Origin: Bizionia myxarmorum
Lineage (GTDB): Bacteria > Bacteroidota > Bacteroidia > Flavobacteriales > Flavobacteriaceae
Reading direction: 5' to 3'
Length of the DNA: 64,000 nt
Assembly: GCF_008086205.1 (NCBI RefSeq)
Contig: NZ_VSKK01000001.1
Location: forward strand, 682,001-746,000
This document shows positions 34,566 through 43,539 of this stretch, one piece after another. The position numbers and the translations under genes were made by a program. Numbering within the stretch: position 1 is the stretch's first letter; every line of letters begins with the position of its first letter. Under the pieces are notes generated by a model. That model did no database searches and was not told the DNA's origin. It worked only from the letters and a program-made list of their open reading frames with translations.

Positions 34566-35116
34566 TATAATGACTGCGCGTTAAAACTCGCTTTATATGC
34601 TTCAATTTTATCTTTTAATATTTTTCGTGCTCTTGCCAAATTCGATTTTGATGTACCATCAGAAATACTTAACATTTCGGCTATTTCTTTATGAGAATAG
34701 CCATCCATAACATACATGTTAAATACCAATCTATATCTGTCCGGTAGTTCTTGAATAATTTTCAATAGAAATTCAAGTGATATATCTTCATCATCAATTT
34801 CTATGGCTTCATCTTCAATGAAATCTTCATTTATAATTTCAAAAACGCCTTGTCCTCTGTAACACTGCAACGCTGTATTAATGGCAATTCTCTTTAACCA
34901 ACCCTCAAAAGAACCTTTATTATTAAACTGACCTATTTTTTTAAAAATAGTCATAAATGTGTCCTGCAGATTATCTTCCGCTTCGACGTAATTTCTAGAA
35001 TACTTTAAACAAACCGAAAATAATTTACTCGAAAAGAGCTGATATAATTCGCTTTGTGCTTGAGTATCATGATTACTACATTTTTGTATGAGTTGATTTA
35101 AACTCACATGAAACAC
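34565..35116 (-). CDS. ECF-type RNA polymerase sigma factor
   Basis: 183 residues. Region 2 (about 24-90) contains AEDNLQDTFMTIFKKIGQF and GSFEGWLKRIAINTAL; region 4 (about 130-176) contains LPDRYRLVFNMYVMDGYSH and KEIAEMLSISDGTSKSNLAR. These are typical of Bacteroidota sigma-70 family ECF factors. The stop codon overlaps the next gene's ATG, so the two are translated in coupled fashion. The target promoters are unknown. Upstream is a small lipoprotein gene on the same strand. Confidence 0.92.
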   Translation of the reverse strand: MFHVSLNQLIQKCSNHDTQAQSELYQLFSSKLFSVCLKYSRNYVEAEDNLQDTFMTIFKKIGQFNNKGSFEGWLKRIAINTALQCYRGQGVFEIINEDFIEDEAIEIDDEDISLEFLLKIIQELPDRYRLVFNMYVMDGYSHKEIAEMLSISDGTSKSNLARARKILKDKIEAYKASFNAQSL

Positions 35117-35133
35117 ATTTAGTTAAAAGTTAA

Positions 35134-35547
35134 TTAATCAACGACTGGAACTTCAAAAATGAGATATTCATCCTCTCCAGCATCGTTGCTGCCATGCCAA
35201 AATTTAAATACATACGTATTTTTATCCCTAGCTGGTTTGAATGTAAATGATTTTTCTACAATTTCATTCGTTGTTGCACAGCCATTACTTCCTGTAAAAA
35301 CCGTATTCATAACGGCTATCATGTATCCATCAGGTTCAATATTAGAATAAATGTCTTTGAAAATATGACATTCCGTTGGCCTAATGTAGGTTAGGAAAAT
35401 TTCATATTCTTGACCAAAAACAAATTCATCTGGTACAATAGTACTTTCTACTGGTAACATAACAACAGAACTTGACTGCACTTCATCATCACTAACGCTA
35501 CAGGCTAATGATAAAAGGGCAAACAGGCAAATAAATAATTTTTTCAT
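35134..35547 (-). CDS. Small lipoprotein near the sigma factor
   Basis: About 137 residues from ATG 35547 (MKKLFICLFALLSLACSVSD), with lipobox SLAC. The mature part has no motif I recognise; two or three cysteines (ECHIF, NGCATTN) may form a disulfide. It ends 17 nt upstream of the sigma gene start and may be in its operon. A possible regulator or target of the sigma pathway, but this is only positional. Confidence 0.65.
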   Translation of the reverse strand: MKKLFICLFALLSLACSVSDDEVQSSSVVMLPVESTIVPDEFVFGQEYEIFLTYIRPTECHIFKDIYSNIEPDGYMIAVMNTVFTGSNGCATTNEIVEKSFTFKPARDKNTYVFKFWHGSNDAGEDEYLIFEVPVVD

Positions 35548-35621
35548 AATTTGAGGCAAACCTTAAATACTGTGTTTCACTCTGTAGATGCACTAAAAGC
35601 CAAAAGGTTGCGTCGAGATAA

Positions 35622-35652
35622 AAAAAAATCCCAAATAGATTGGGATTTTTTT
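35622..35652. terminator. Terminator between recA and the lipoprotein gene
   Basis: Stem AAAAATCCCA/TGGGATTTTT, loop AATAGAT, flanked by an A-run and a T-run. It lies downstream of recA (which ends at 35657 on the minus strand), and serves as its terminator. Confidence 0.85.
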
Positions 35653-35656
35653 TAGT

Positions 35657-36658
35657 TTAAGCTGATTTAATGAGCTCTTTTATTTTAACTTCCAGCTCGT
35701 CCATGAGTTCTGGATTGTCCTTTATAAGTGCTTTAACGGCGTCACGACCTTGTCCTAATTTGGTGTCGCCATAACTAAACCAAGATCCCGCTTTTTTAAT
35801 GACTTCATACTCTACAGCGATATCTAATATTTCACCTACTTTGGAAATACCTTCGCCATACATAATATCAAATTCGGCTAATCTAAAAGGTGGAGCCACT
35901 TTGTTTTTTACAACTTTAACACGTGTTTTATTTCCTTGAACATTGCCATCCGTATCTTTTATTTGTGTAGATCTTCTAATATCTAAACGTACCGAAGCGT
36001 AGAATTTTAATGCATTACCACCAGTAGTGGTTTCAGGGTTTCCAAACATAACCCCAATTTTTTCACGTAATTGGTTAATGAAAATTACCGTACAATTGGT
36101 TTTACTAATAGAGGCCGTAAGTTTACGTAAAGCTTGAGACATTAAACGGGCATGTAATCCCATTTTAGAATCGCCCATTTCACCTTCAATCTCTGCTTTT
36201 GGTGTTAAAGCTGCAACCGAGTCAATAACAACAATATCAATAGCGCCTGAACGAATTAAATTGTCGGCAATCTCTAAAGCTTGCTCACCGTTATCTGGTT
36301 GCGATATAATAAGATTATCAATATCAATTCCTAATTTTTCTGCATAAGTACGATCAAAGGCGTGCTCTGCATCAATAAATGCTGCAATACCACCAGCTTT
36401 TTGGGCTTCGGCAATAGCATGTAAAGTTAAAGTAGTTTTACCTGAAGATTCTGGACCATATATTTCAATAACACGTCCACGAGGATATCCATTTACACCT
36501 AATGCAATATCTAATCCTAAAGAACCCGAAGAAATAGCCTCGACATCTACAACGGCTTGATCACTCATTTTCATTACCGTTCCTTTACCGTAAGCTTTAT
36601 CTAATTTATCTAAAGTTAGTTGTAGTGCTTTTAATTTAGCTTCTTTTTCGTTGCTCAT
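35657..36658 (-). CDS. recA: RecA recombinase
   Basis: 333 residues, the normal length. Walker A GPESSGKT (68-75), Walker [10 protein letters not shown], the [21 protein letters not shown]2 region and the C-terminal domain are all present. It forms the nucleoprotein filament for homologous recombination. No lexA-like box could be recognised upstream. Identification is certain. Confidence 0.98.
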   Translation of the reverse strand: MSNEKEAKLKALQLTLDKLDKAYGKGTVMKMSDQAVVDVEAISSGSLGLDIALGVNGYPRGRVIEIYGPESSGKTTLTLHAIAEAQKAGGIAAFIDAEHAFDRTYAEKLGIDIDNLIISQPDNGEQALEIADNLIRSGAIDIVVIDSVAALTPKAEIEGEMGDSKMGLHARLMSQALRKLTASISKTNCTVIFINQLREKIGVMFGNPETTTGGNALKFYASVRLDIRRSTQIKDTDGNVQGNKTRVKVVKNKVAPPFRLAEFDIMYGEGISKVGEILDIAVEYEVIKKAGSWFSYGDTKLGQGRDAVKALIKDNPELMDELEVKIKELIKSA

Positions 36659-36780
36659 TTCTGTTTTTTTTATCTTGTGAAAGTGCTGCTAAAATACTAC
36701 TCTTTTTCCACTTTACAATTTTATGACGCAACCTTTTTGTTGTTTTTGCATCTACTTAATAAAGCTGGGAAACTTTTGAT

Positions 36781-36873
36781 ATGAGATTTTTTAGAAAAAC
36801 ATTATTAATAGGAGAATTAGGCGCTTCAGTAGCTGTTTTATTAAACGGTAACTGTAAAGCCGACGGTGGTTAG
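36781..36873 (+). CDS. Possible 30-aa small protein
   Basis: The frame reads MRFFRKTLLIGELGASVAVL then LNGNCKADGG. It is a basic N-terminus followed by a hydrophobic stretch. A near-consensus box AACTTTTG is at 36771-36778, with TTTG at 36745-36748 (22-bp spacing). A strong terminator follows at 36932, which argues that something is transcribed here. The ORF is short and could be chance, or it may be part of a non-coding RNA. Confidence 0.3.
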   Translation: MRFFRKTLLIGELGASVAVLLNGNCKADGG

Positions 36874-36931
36874 CTCGGAAAGGTATTTTTTTGAATAACA
36901 AAAAAAAATATTAATAACGAGTTAGTCTACT

Positions 36932-36967
36932 CAAAGCACTTTATAATTTATTATAAAGTGCTTTTTG
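36932..36967 (+). terminator. Terminator in the recA-trhO gap
   Basis: A 14-bp perfect stem (AAAGCACTTTATAA with TTATAAAGTGCTTT), 4-nt loop, then TTTT. The oriented T-run terminates rightward transcription, yet no annotated gene lies before it in this orientation except the 30-codon ORF. It is too far from the divergent recA gene. Confidence 0.85.
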
Positions 36968-36999
36968 TTTGGTGACAATTCATAACCGCAAAAAAATAG

Positions 37000-37007
37000 T
37001 ACATTTG
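37000..37007 (+). promoter_or_regulatory. -7 box TACATTTG of trhO
   Basis: TACATTTG matches TAnnTTTG; it is 39 nt before the ATG at 37047. No well-placed TTG was seen. It lies after the orphan terminator, so trhO has its own promoter. Confidence 0.5.
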
Positions 37008-37046
37008 CGGCTCAAATAATCTTTAACCTTAAAACATTAGTATAGC

Positions 37047-38117
37047 ATGCAACTGTACAATACCTTAAGCGCTAAAGAAAGAGCAGAACTTATTGAAAAA
37101 GCGGGCAAAGAACGCTTGACAATCTCTTTCTATATATACGCGAAAATTGAAAACCCCGAAATCTTTAGAGATCACTTATTTCTAAATTGGAACCAGCAAG
37201 ACGTTTTAGGACGTATTTACGTGGCCAAAGAAGGCATTAATGCCCAACTTTCTGTTCCTGCAGATAATTTTAATCTGTTTAAAGATTTTTTAGACTCCAT
37301 TTCTTTTTTAGAAAACGTACGCTTAAACATCGCTATTGAACACGATAATTTTTCTTTTTTGAAGTTGAAAGTAAAAGTGCGTGATAAAATTGTAGCCGAC
37401 GGTTTAAATGATGACAGCTTTGACGTTACCAACAAAGGAATTCATGTAGAAGCCGAAGAATTCAATAAACTTATTGACGATCCAAACGTAATCTTGGTGG
37501 ATATGCGAAATCACTATGAAAGTGAAATTGGTCATTTTAAAAATGCCGTTACGCCCGATGTAGATACATTCCGTGAATCTTTGGATATAATTGAAGCCGA
37601 TTTAAAAGATCATAAAACTGATAAGAAATTAGTGATGTATTGCACTGGTGGAATCCGTTGTGAAAAAGCTAGTGCTTATTACAAGCATAAAGGTTTTCAA
37701 AATGTATATCAGTTAGAGGGCGGTATTATTAATTATGTGCGCCAAGTAGAAGCCCAAGGATTAGAAAATAAATTTATAGGTAAGAATTTTGTGTTTGATG
37801 AACGCCGTTCTGAACGTATTTCAGATGACGTAATTGCCCATTGCCACCAATGTGGTGAACCGGCAGATTTACATACAAATTGTGCTAACGAAGCTTGTCA
37901 TTTACTATTTATTCAATGTGATGCTTGCAAAGAAAAAATGGAGAATTGTTGTTCGGCATCCTGCCAAGAGGTTATTCAATTATCGTTTGAAGAGCAGAAA
38001 AACCTGCGTAAAGGCCAAGGCAATAGTAACGATATCTTTAAAAAAGGACGCACAGACCATTTGCCTTACAAAAGGGATTTAAGAAATATATTTGATATCT
38101 TGAACAAAACCAGCTAA
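37047..38117 (+). CDS. trhO: Oxygen-dependent tRNA uridine-34 hydroxylase (TrhO, YceA)
   Basis: 356 residues. The rhodanese core has the active loop C199-TGGIR-C205; the N-terminal acylphosphatase-like domain occupies 1-130, and a C-terminal cysteine-rich tail (C266, C269, C279, C284, C291, C294, C301, C302, C306) is typical of the longer YceA/TrhO proteins. TrhO makes 5-hydroxyuridine at tRNA wobble position 34 in an O2-dependent manner. The radical SAM gene follows with no spacing. Confidence 0.9.
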   Translation: MQLYNTLSAKERAELIEKAGKERLTISFYIYAKIENPEIFRDHLFLNWNQQDVLGRIYVAKEGINAQLSVPADNFNLFKDFLDSISFLENVRLNIAIEHDNFSFLKLKVKVRDKIVADGLNDDSFDVTNKGIHVEAEEFNKLIDDPNVILVDMRNHYESEIGHFKNAVTPDVDTFRESLDIIEADLKDHKTDKKLVMYCTGGIRCEKASAYYKHKGFQNVYQLEGGIINYVRQVEAQGLENKFIGKNFVFDERRSERISDDVIAHCHQCGEPADLHTNCANEACHLLFIQCDACKEKMENCCSASCQEVIQLSFEEQKNLRKGQGNSNDIFKKGRTDHLPYKRDLRNIFDILNKTS

Positions 38118-39122
38118 ATGAATGTTTACAGGCTGCTAAAGTTAAATAGGAAAATAAAAAGCCACAGAATTAAATTTCTGGGGCTTTATTTATTGCACCG
38201 TTTTAATAAACGCTACTTGGCCGTGAATTTAGATCCGGTTTTGGCTTGCAATTTACGTTGTAAAATGTGCCATTTCACGGATGCTGAATATATAAAAACA
38301 TTAAAAGGTCAACTGGAAGATGATGAGCTGGAAAAAATTGCAAAAACTATTTTTAATCGGGCATTAAAACTTCAAATTGGCTGTGGTACAGAGCCTACTT
38401 TATATAAGAATTTGGTAAAAGTTGTGGAACTAGGAACCTTTTATAACGTGCCTTATATTTCTATTACTACGAATGCTAATTTGCTTGACGAAGAAAAAAT
38501 TGAAGCGCTTTTAAAAGCTGGTTTGCATGAATTTACCATTTCCCTTCATGGCGTACACAAGGAAACTTATGAAAATTTCATGAAGCAAGGTAGCTATGAG
38601 AAATTCCATTTGGCGCTAAAAGCCTTCGCAAAACTGAAAAAGAAATATAGTTTCAAAGTGCGCATTAATTACACCTTTAACAAAGATAACTTCTACGAAT
38701 TAGCCGATTTATTTTCACATTTTAATGGCCAAAGTTTTGATATTCTACAAATTCGTCCCATCCAAAAAATCGGAAATACCGAATATAACAACTTTAATTT
38801 GGAGCCTTTACGCGCTGATTATTCTAAAATAATTAACCAAATAAAAGCCAGTTGTAGAGTGAAAAACATAACACTTTTAGCTTCGGATTCCATTCCAAAT
38901 TCTAAACAAATAAATACGTCTAGTTTAATTTTCGATTATACATTTTTTTACATTTCGCCACAAGAATTTTGGTATAAAGGCGCCACTTGGAGCCACGAGA
39001 GTTTTAATGCGCACGCCAAAAAAATAGGCTGGCAGCAATTGCTTTTACGCAATATTTTCAAGTCGAAAAAACAATTAAAATCACTTCCAAATCGGTTGAA
39101 TTACGAAATCGAATTCAATTAA
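38118..39122 (+). CDS. Radical SAM protein
   Basis: 334 residues. The canonical [4Fe-4S] site is C44-NLR-C48-KM-C51, followed by an ordinary radical SAM TIM-barrel. No additional cysteine-rich SPASM/twitch motif is evident at the C-terminus. It starts immediately after the trhO stop (TAA|ATG), so the two are coupled. Substrate unknown; tRNA or peptide modification are both plausible, but only the pairing hints at tRNA. Confidence 0.85.
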   Translation: MNVYRLLKLNRKIKSHRIKFLGLYLLHRFNKRYLAVNLDPVLACNLRCKMCHFTDAEYIKTLKGQLEDDELEKIAKTIFNRALKLQIGCGTEPTLYKNLVKVVELGTFYNVPYISITTNANLLDEEKIEALLKAGLHEFTISLHGVHKETYENFMKQGSYEKFHLALKAFAKLKKKYSFKVRINYTFNKDNFYELADLFSHFNGQSFDILQIRPIQKIGNTEYNNFNLEPLRADYSKIINQIKASCRVKNITLLASDSIPNSKQINTSSLIFDYTFFYISPQEFWYKGATWSHESFNAHAKKIGWQQLLLRNIFKSKKQLKSLPNRLNYEIEFN

Positions 39123-39200
39123 TTTCCTTTTAGAAATTAGACTTTTCAAGTCAGTAGAATAATAGTATATTTACATCTTACTAACAGAGTATTAATCGTC

Positions 39201-39223
39201 TTCTGAAGCGTATGGCTTCAGAA
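39201..39223 (+). promoter_or_regulatory. Hairpin in the ricT leader
   Basis: TTCTGAAGC-gtatg-GCTTCAGAA, a perfect 9-bp stem, 20 nt upstream of the ricT ATG. There is no T-run. It may be a leader structure or a dispersed repeat. A weak box TATATTTA lies at 39166-39173. Confidence 0.4.
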
Positions 39224-39243
39224 TCACTATATATTATTAATTT

Positions 39244-40614
39244 ATGGCTTGTGGAAGTTGTTCAACAGGAAAAGATGGTCAGCCAAAAGGATGTCAAAAT
39301 AACGGCACATGTGGTACTGATAGTTGTAATAAACTAACGGTATTTGATTGGCTTGCAAATATGACATTACCCAATGGCGCAGAGCCTTTTAATTGGGTTG
39401 AGGTACGTTTTAAAAACGGCCGAAAACATTATTATAAAAACACAGAAGGTCTAACTTTAAGCATAGGCGATATTGTTGCCACTCAAGCAGAATACGGTCA
39501 TGATATTGGCATGGTTACCTTAAGCGGTGAACTCGTGCGTGTGCAAATGAAACGTAAAAAAGTTTCAGAAAAAGACCCGGAATTTCTTAAAATATACCGA
39601 AAAGCATCTCAAAAAGATATTGATATTTGGTCTGATGCTCGCGATTTAGAAGAACCGATGAAGGTGAAAGCCCGTCAGTTTGCTATCAATTTGAAATTGC
39701 ACATGAAAATTTCAGATATTGAATATCAAGGTGATGCCAGCAAAGCAACTTTTTATTATACAGCTGAAGAGCGCGTAGATTTTAGAGAGTTAATTAAATT
39801 ATTTGCCAAAGAGTTCAAAACCCGAATTGAAATGAAACAAGTAGGTTTCCGCCAGGAAGCTTCACGTTTAGGAGGTATTGGATCATGCGGTCGTGAATTG
39901 TGTTGTTCAACATGGTTAACAGATTTTAGATCGGTAAGTACATCTGCAGCGCGTTACCAACAATTATCATTGAACCCGCTTAAATTAGCAGGTCAATGTG
40001 GTAAACTAAAATGTTGTTTAAATTACGAATTGGATACGTATTTAGATGCTATTAAAGATTTCCCAAAAACAGAAATAAAACTCTACACCGAAAAAGGTTC
40101 TGCTGTCTGCCAAAAAACAGATATTTTTAAAGGTCACATGTGGTACGCTTATGAAGGTGAGTGGATGAATTGGCATTTAATTACTAAAGATCAGGCCAAA
40201 GAAATTATTGAGCAAAATAAGCAAAAAATAAAGCCTGCAAGCCTTGAGGAGTACGCTGTTGAGTTAACAAGAGATACTAAAAGTGAATATGAAAACGTTG
40301 TTGGGCAAGATAGTTTAACACGTTTTGATAGTCCAAAACACAATAAGAAACGTAAAAGTACCAAAGCAAAAGGTGATAGGCCACAAAATAAGGCACAAGC
40401 AAGTAGTAGAGAAGATAAAGATGGAACTGATTCTAAAAGAAATAAGCCAGCTGCCAACAAACCCAAACCTAGAAACAAGCCAAATCCTAGAAAAGAAGTA
40501 ATGAGTAGGAATGCAAATACGAATCCAAAAACGGAGGAGAATAAACCTAACAAACCAAACCCTAGAAAGCGCAAACCGCAAAGTAAAAAGAACGATTCTG
40601 ATGATGCGAAGTAA
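39244..40614 (+). CDS. ricT: RicT-like PSP1-domain protein
   Basis: 456 residues. N-terminus is cysteine-rich (C3, C6, C17, C23, C28); the PSP1 core (about 45-320) includes IGSCGRELCCSTWL and LAGQCGKLKCCLNYE, the conserved cysteines that bind the Fe-S cluster in the RicT/RicA/RicF (YaaT) complex. The C-terminal third is a basic Lys/Asn/Pro-rich tail (about 345-456), typical of Bacteroidota versions. In B. subtilis it regulates RNase Y; the partner is unknown here. The next gene gldH overlaps its last codons. Confidence 0.85.
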   Translation: MACGSCSTGKDGQPKGCQNNGTCGTDSCNKLTVFDWLANMTLPNGAEPFNWVEVRFKNGRKHYYKNTEGLTLSIGDIVATQAEYGHDIGMVTLSGELVRVQMKRKKVSEKDPEFLKIYRKASQKDIDIWSDARDLEEPMKVKARQFAINLKLHMKISDIEYQGDASKATFYYTAEERVDFRELIKLFAKEFKTRIEMKQVGFRQEASRLGGIGSCGRELCCSTWLTDFRSVSTSAARYQQLSLNPLKLAGQCGKLKCCLNYELDTYLDAIKDFPKTEIKLYTEKGSAVCQKTDIFKGHMWYAYEGEWMNWHLITKDQAKEIIEQNKQKIKPASLEEYAVELTRDTKSEYENVVGQDSLTRFDSPKHNKKRKSTKAKGDRPQNKAQASSREDKDGTDSKRNKPAANKPKPRNKPNPRKEVMSRNANTNPKTEENKPNKPNPRKRKPQSKKNDSDDAK

Positions 40615-41101
40615 GATTCTATTTCTAATTGTTACCGCTTTTGTAGTTTTCACAGCTTGCGATTCTAAACGGGTTTATGACACCTACCAATCCATGCCAA
40701 ATGCATGGCATAAAGATTCGGTGGTTCAGTTTAATTTTGCAGCACCAGATTCTATAAATAAATATAATTTGTTTGTTAACCTTCGCAATAACAACGATTA
40801 TCCTTTTAATAATTTGTATTTAATTGTTGAAATGGATTTTCCAAACGGCAAGGTTTTTAAGGATACGTTACAGTATAAAATGGCCAAACCAGATGGTGAA
40901 TTATTAGGTACTGGTTTTTCAGATGTTAAGGAAAGCAAACTCTGGTATAAAGAGGGCGTTATTTTTAATGAAATTGGCGAATATAACATTAAAATTCAAC
41001 AAGCCATGCGTGAAAATGGCAAGGTAAATGGTGTTGTAAATTTAGAAGGCATTACAGATGTGGGCTTTCGTATTGAAAACGCCGACATATCAAAAGAATA
41101 A
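40601..41101 (+). CDS. gldH: Gliding motility lipoprotein GldH
   Basis: About 166 residues from ATG 40601 or 40604 (MMRSKILFLIVTAFVVFTAC). The lipobox is FTAC. The motifs YDTYQSMPNAWHKDSVVQF and YPFNNLYLIVEMDFP are typical of the GldH family, needed for gliding and type IX secretion in F. johnsoniae. An extended start at 40511 would run antisense-like through ricT codons and is rejected. Overlaps the ricT end by about 14 nt. Followed by the penicillin-binding protein gene. Confidence 0.85.
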   Translation: MMRSKILFLIVTAFVVFTACDSKRVYDTYQSMPNAWHKDSVVQFNFAAPDSINKYNLFVNLRNNNDYPFNNLYLIVEMDFPNGKVFKDTLQYKMAKPDGELLGTGFSDVKESKLWYKEGVIFNEIGEYNIKIQQAMRENGKVNGVVNLEGITDVGFRIENADISKE

Positions 41102-41130
41102 TATACCATTAAAACGACTTTATAATTACA

Positions 41131-43464
41131 ATGGCAACAAAGAAAGAAGCAAAAAAACAGACAAATACATCCAACGAGTTTCAAAGTTATGTACGTTGGT
41201 TTTGGAAAGTATTTTTAGGAGGTATTCTTGCCATTGTTTTGCTGTTTTTATTAGCATCTTGGGGTGTTTTTGGTGAATTGCCAGATTATACCGTTTTGGA
41301 GAATCCGAAGACAAATTTAGCAACTGAAATTATTTCTTCAGATGGGAAAACGTTGGGGAAATTCTACTTTAATGATAACAGAACACCTGTTAGTTTTGAT
41401 GAATTGCCTAAAAATTTAGTGGATGCGCTAGTAGCAACTGAAGATGTAAGATTTTTCGAACATTCTGGAATTGATGCTCGTGGCACATTAAGAGCAATCT
41501 TTTTTCTAGGTGAAAGGGGAGGTGCTAGCACCATTTCTCAACAATTAGCGCGACAATTATTTGTCGGAGTTCGGTCAAAAGGATTTGATAAATACACCCA
41601 AAAAGTAAAAGAGTGGATTATTGCCACCAAACTAGAAAGACATTATACGAAAGAGGAAATTATTGCCATGTATTTCAATATCTACGATTTTGGTAATAAT
41701 GCCGACGGTATTCGCTCTGCAGCTAGTATTTATTTTGATAAAGAACCACATGAGTTAGATGTTAAAGAATCTGCTATGTTAGTTGGGATGTTTAAAAATT
41801 CATCACTTTACAATCCAAGACCTCATAAAAATCCAGTTGGAACCCAAAATCGTCGTAATGTCGTTTTGGAACAGATGGAAAAGTATGATTTTATTACCGA
41901 AAAAACCAGTGATTCAATTAAAGCAATAGACCTTGGTTTACGCTATTCACCACAATCACACCGCGATGGAATTGCCACTTATTTCCGAGCCTATTTAGAT
42001 GGTTTTATGAAAGATTGGATTAAAAATAATCCAAAACCAGATGGTGAAAAATATAATTTATACGGTGATGGCTTAAAAGTTTATACTACTATAGATTCGC
42101 GCATGCAAACTTATGCTGAAGACGCGGTAAATAAGCATATGCCAAGACTGCAAGCGGCATTTGATAAACAAAACACACCAGAAAAAAACCCAACAGCGCC
42201 ATTTTTAGAATTGAGCAAAAGTGATATTGAATCTCTTATGAGCCGAGCCATGCGTCAATCTGAACGTTGGCGAATTATGAAAAAGGCAGGTAAATCTGAT
42301 AAAGAAATTATTGCTTCCTTTGATAAAGAAACAGCCATGTCAATTTTCTCATGGAAAGGCGAAATAGATACCATTATGAAACCTATGGATTCTATGCGTT
42401 ATTATAAAAAATTCCTTCATCCTGGAATGATGTCTATGGATCCGCTAACAGGGCATGTTAAAGCCTGGGTTGGTGGTATGAATTACCGACATTTTCAGTA
42501 TGACCACGTAAAGCAAGGAAAACGTCAAGTAGGTTCTACATTTAAACCTTTTGTTTATGCTACAGCTATAGACCAGTTGCATTTATCGCCATGCTATAAA
42601 ATGCCGCGTTCACAAATAACTATTGAAGCCATGAAGTTTGGAAATCCGCAACCTTGGACACCTAAAAACTCGGATGGGAATTACAGTGGTGAGCTTACAT
42701 TAGAAGCGGCCTTAGCGGAATCTGTAAATACGGTTACGGCACGTTTAATGGATAAAGTAGGGCCACAACCTGTTATAGATTTAGTAAAAAAATTGGGAGT
42801 GGAATCTGATATTCCAGCAGTACCATCCATTGGATTGGGAACTGCAGATTTAAGTGTGTATGAAATGGTGGCTGCATATGCCACATTTGCTAACCAAGGT
42901 GTTTATACCAAACCCGTAATGGTAACGCATATTGAAGATAAAAATGGGACAGTCCTATATCAATTTACACCAGAATCTCGCGATGTAATTAGTGAAGAAA
43001 CAGCTTATGTCACTGTGAAGCTTTTGGAAGGCGTAACGCGTAACGGCTCAGGGGGGCGTTTAAGACGTACTTGGATGCCTACAAGTGGCGTATATCCAGA
43101 AATTATTACAGGATATCCTTACGAACTTCAAAACCCAATAGCTGGTAAAACAGGAACCACACAAAACCAAAGTGACGGTTGGTTTATGGGCATGGTTCCA
43201 AATTTAGTAACAGGTGTTTGGGTTGGTGCAGACGATCGTGCTACGCACTTTAAAGGTATTGCTTATGGGCAAGGCGCATCTATGGCCTTACCTATTTGGG
43301 GCATGTATATGCGTAGCTGTTATGCAGATGAAGATTTAGAAATATCTACAGGTAATTTTGAAGCGCCTAAAAACCTGACTATTCAAGTTAATTGTGCAAC
43401 TTATGATTCTGGTGATGAAGAAGCCAATCCTTCAGGAGAAGTTCCGGAGGAGCTTGATTTTTAA
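41131..43464 (+). CDS. Penicillin-binding protein 1A
   Basis: 777 residues. A bifunctional peptidoglycan synthase: one N-terminal TM helix (about 24-48), a GT51 glycosyltransferase domain (about 70-240; catalytic-type Glu104 in EDVRFFEHSG), and a transpeptidase domain with SxxK (S469-TF-K472), SVN (531-533) and KTG (673-675). A glycine-rich acidic tail follows. It polymerises and crosslinks glycan in the periplasm. It belongs with gldH and ricT in this run. Terminator at 43508. Confidence 0.96.
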   Translation: MATKKEAKKQTNTSNEFQSYVRWFWKVFLGGILAIVLLFLLASWGVFGELPDYTVLENPKTNLATEIISSDGKTLGKFYFNDNRTPVSFDELPKNLVDALVATEDVRFFEHSGIDARGTLRAIFFLGERGGASTISQQLARQLFVGVRSKGFDKYTQKVKEWIIATKLERHYTKEEIIAMYFNIYDFGNNADGIRSAASIYFDKEPHELDVKESAMLVGMFKNSSLYNPRPHKNPVGTQNRRNVVLEQMEKYDFITEKTSDSIKAIDLGLRYSPQSHRDGIATYFRAYLDGFMKDWIKNNPKPDGEKYNLYGDGLKVYTTIDSRMQTYAEDAVNKHMPRLQAAFDKQNTPEKNPTAPFLELSKSDIESLMSRAMRQSERWRIMKKAGKSDKEIIASFDKETAMSIFSWKGEIDTIMKPMDSMRYYKKFLHPGMMSMDPLTGHVKAWVGGMNYRHFQYDHVKQGKRQVGSTFKPFVYATAIDQLHLSPCYKMPRSQITIEAMKFGNPQPWTPKNSDGNYSGELTLEAALAESVNTVTARLMDKVGPQPVIDLVKKLGVESDIPAVPSIGLGTADLSVYEMVAAYATFANQGVYTKPVMVTHIEDKNGTVLYQFTPESRDVISEETAYVTVKLLEGVTRNGSGGRLRRTWMPTSGVYPEIITGYPYELQNPIAGKTGTTQNQSDGWFMGMVPNLVTGVWVGADDRATHFKGIAYGQGASMALPIWGMYMRSCYADEDLEISTGNFEAPKNLTIQVNCATYDSGDEEANPSGEVPEELDF

Positions 43465-43507
43465 TTCATATCATCTTTTATTTTTAACAACAAGTTATAA
43501 AAATTTC

Positions 43508-43537
43508 AAAAGCCATTCATTTCCGAATGGCTTTTTT
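43508..43537 (+). terminator. Terminator copy 1 of the AAAAGCCATTC type
   Basis: AAAAGCCATTC/GAATGGCTTTT, an 11-bp stem with ATTTCC loop, followed by TT. It ends the penicillin-binding protein message and is the left border of cassette 1. The same hairpin recurs at 47724 and 48877. Confidence 0.9.
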
Positions 43538-43539
43538 GT

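Noticed and set aside
40511-40600. Longer start of gldH
   Set aside because: It overlaps ricT in another frame and gives a basic, non-signal N-terminus; the lipoprotein signal begins at 40601/40604.
40191-40653. Leftward frames opposite the ricT tail
   Set aside because: They mirror the basic low-complexity tail of ricT and have no start context or motif.
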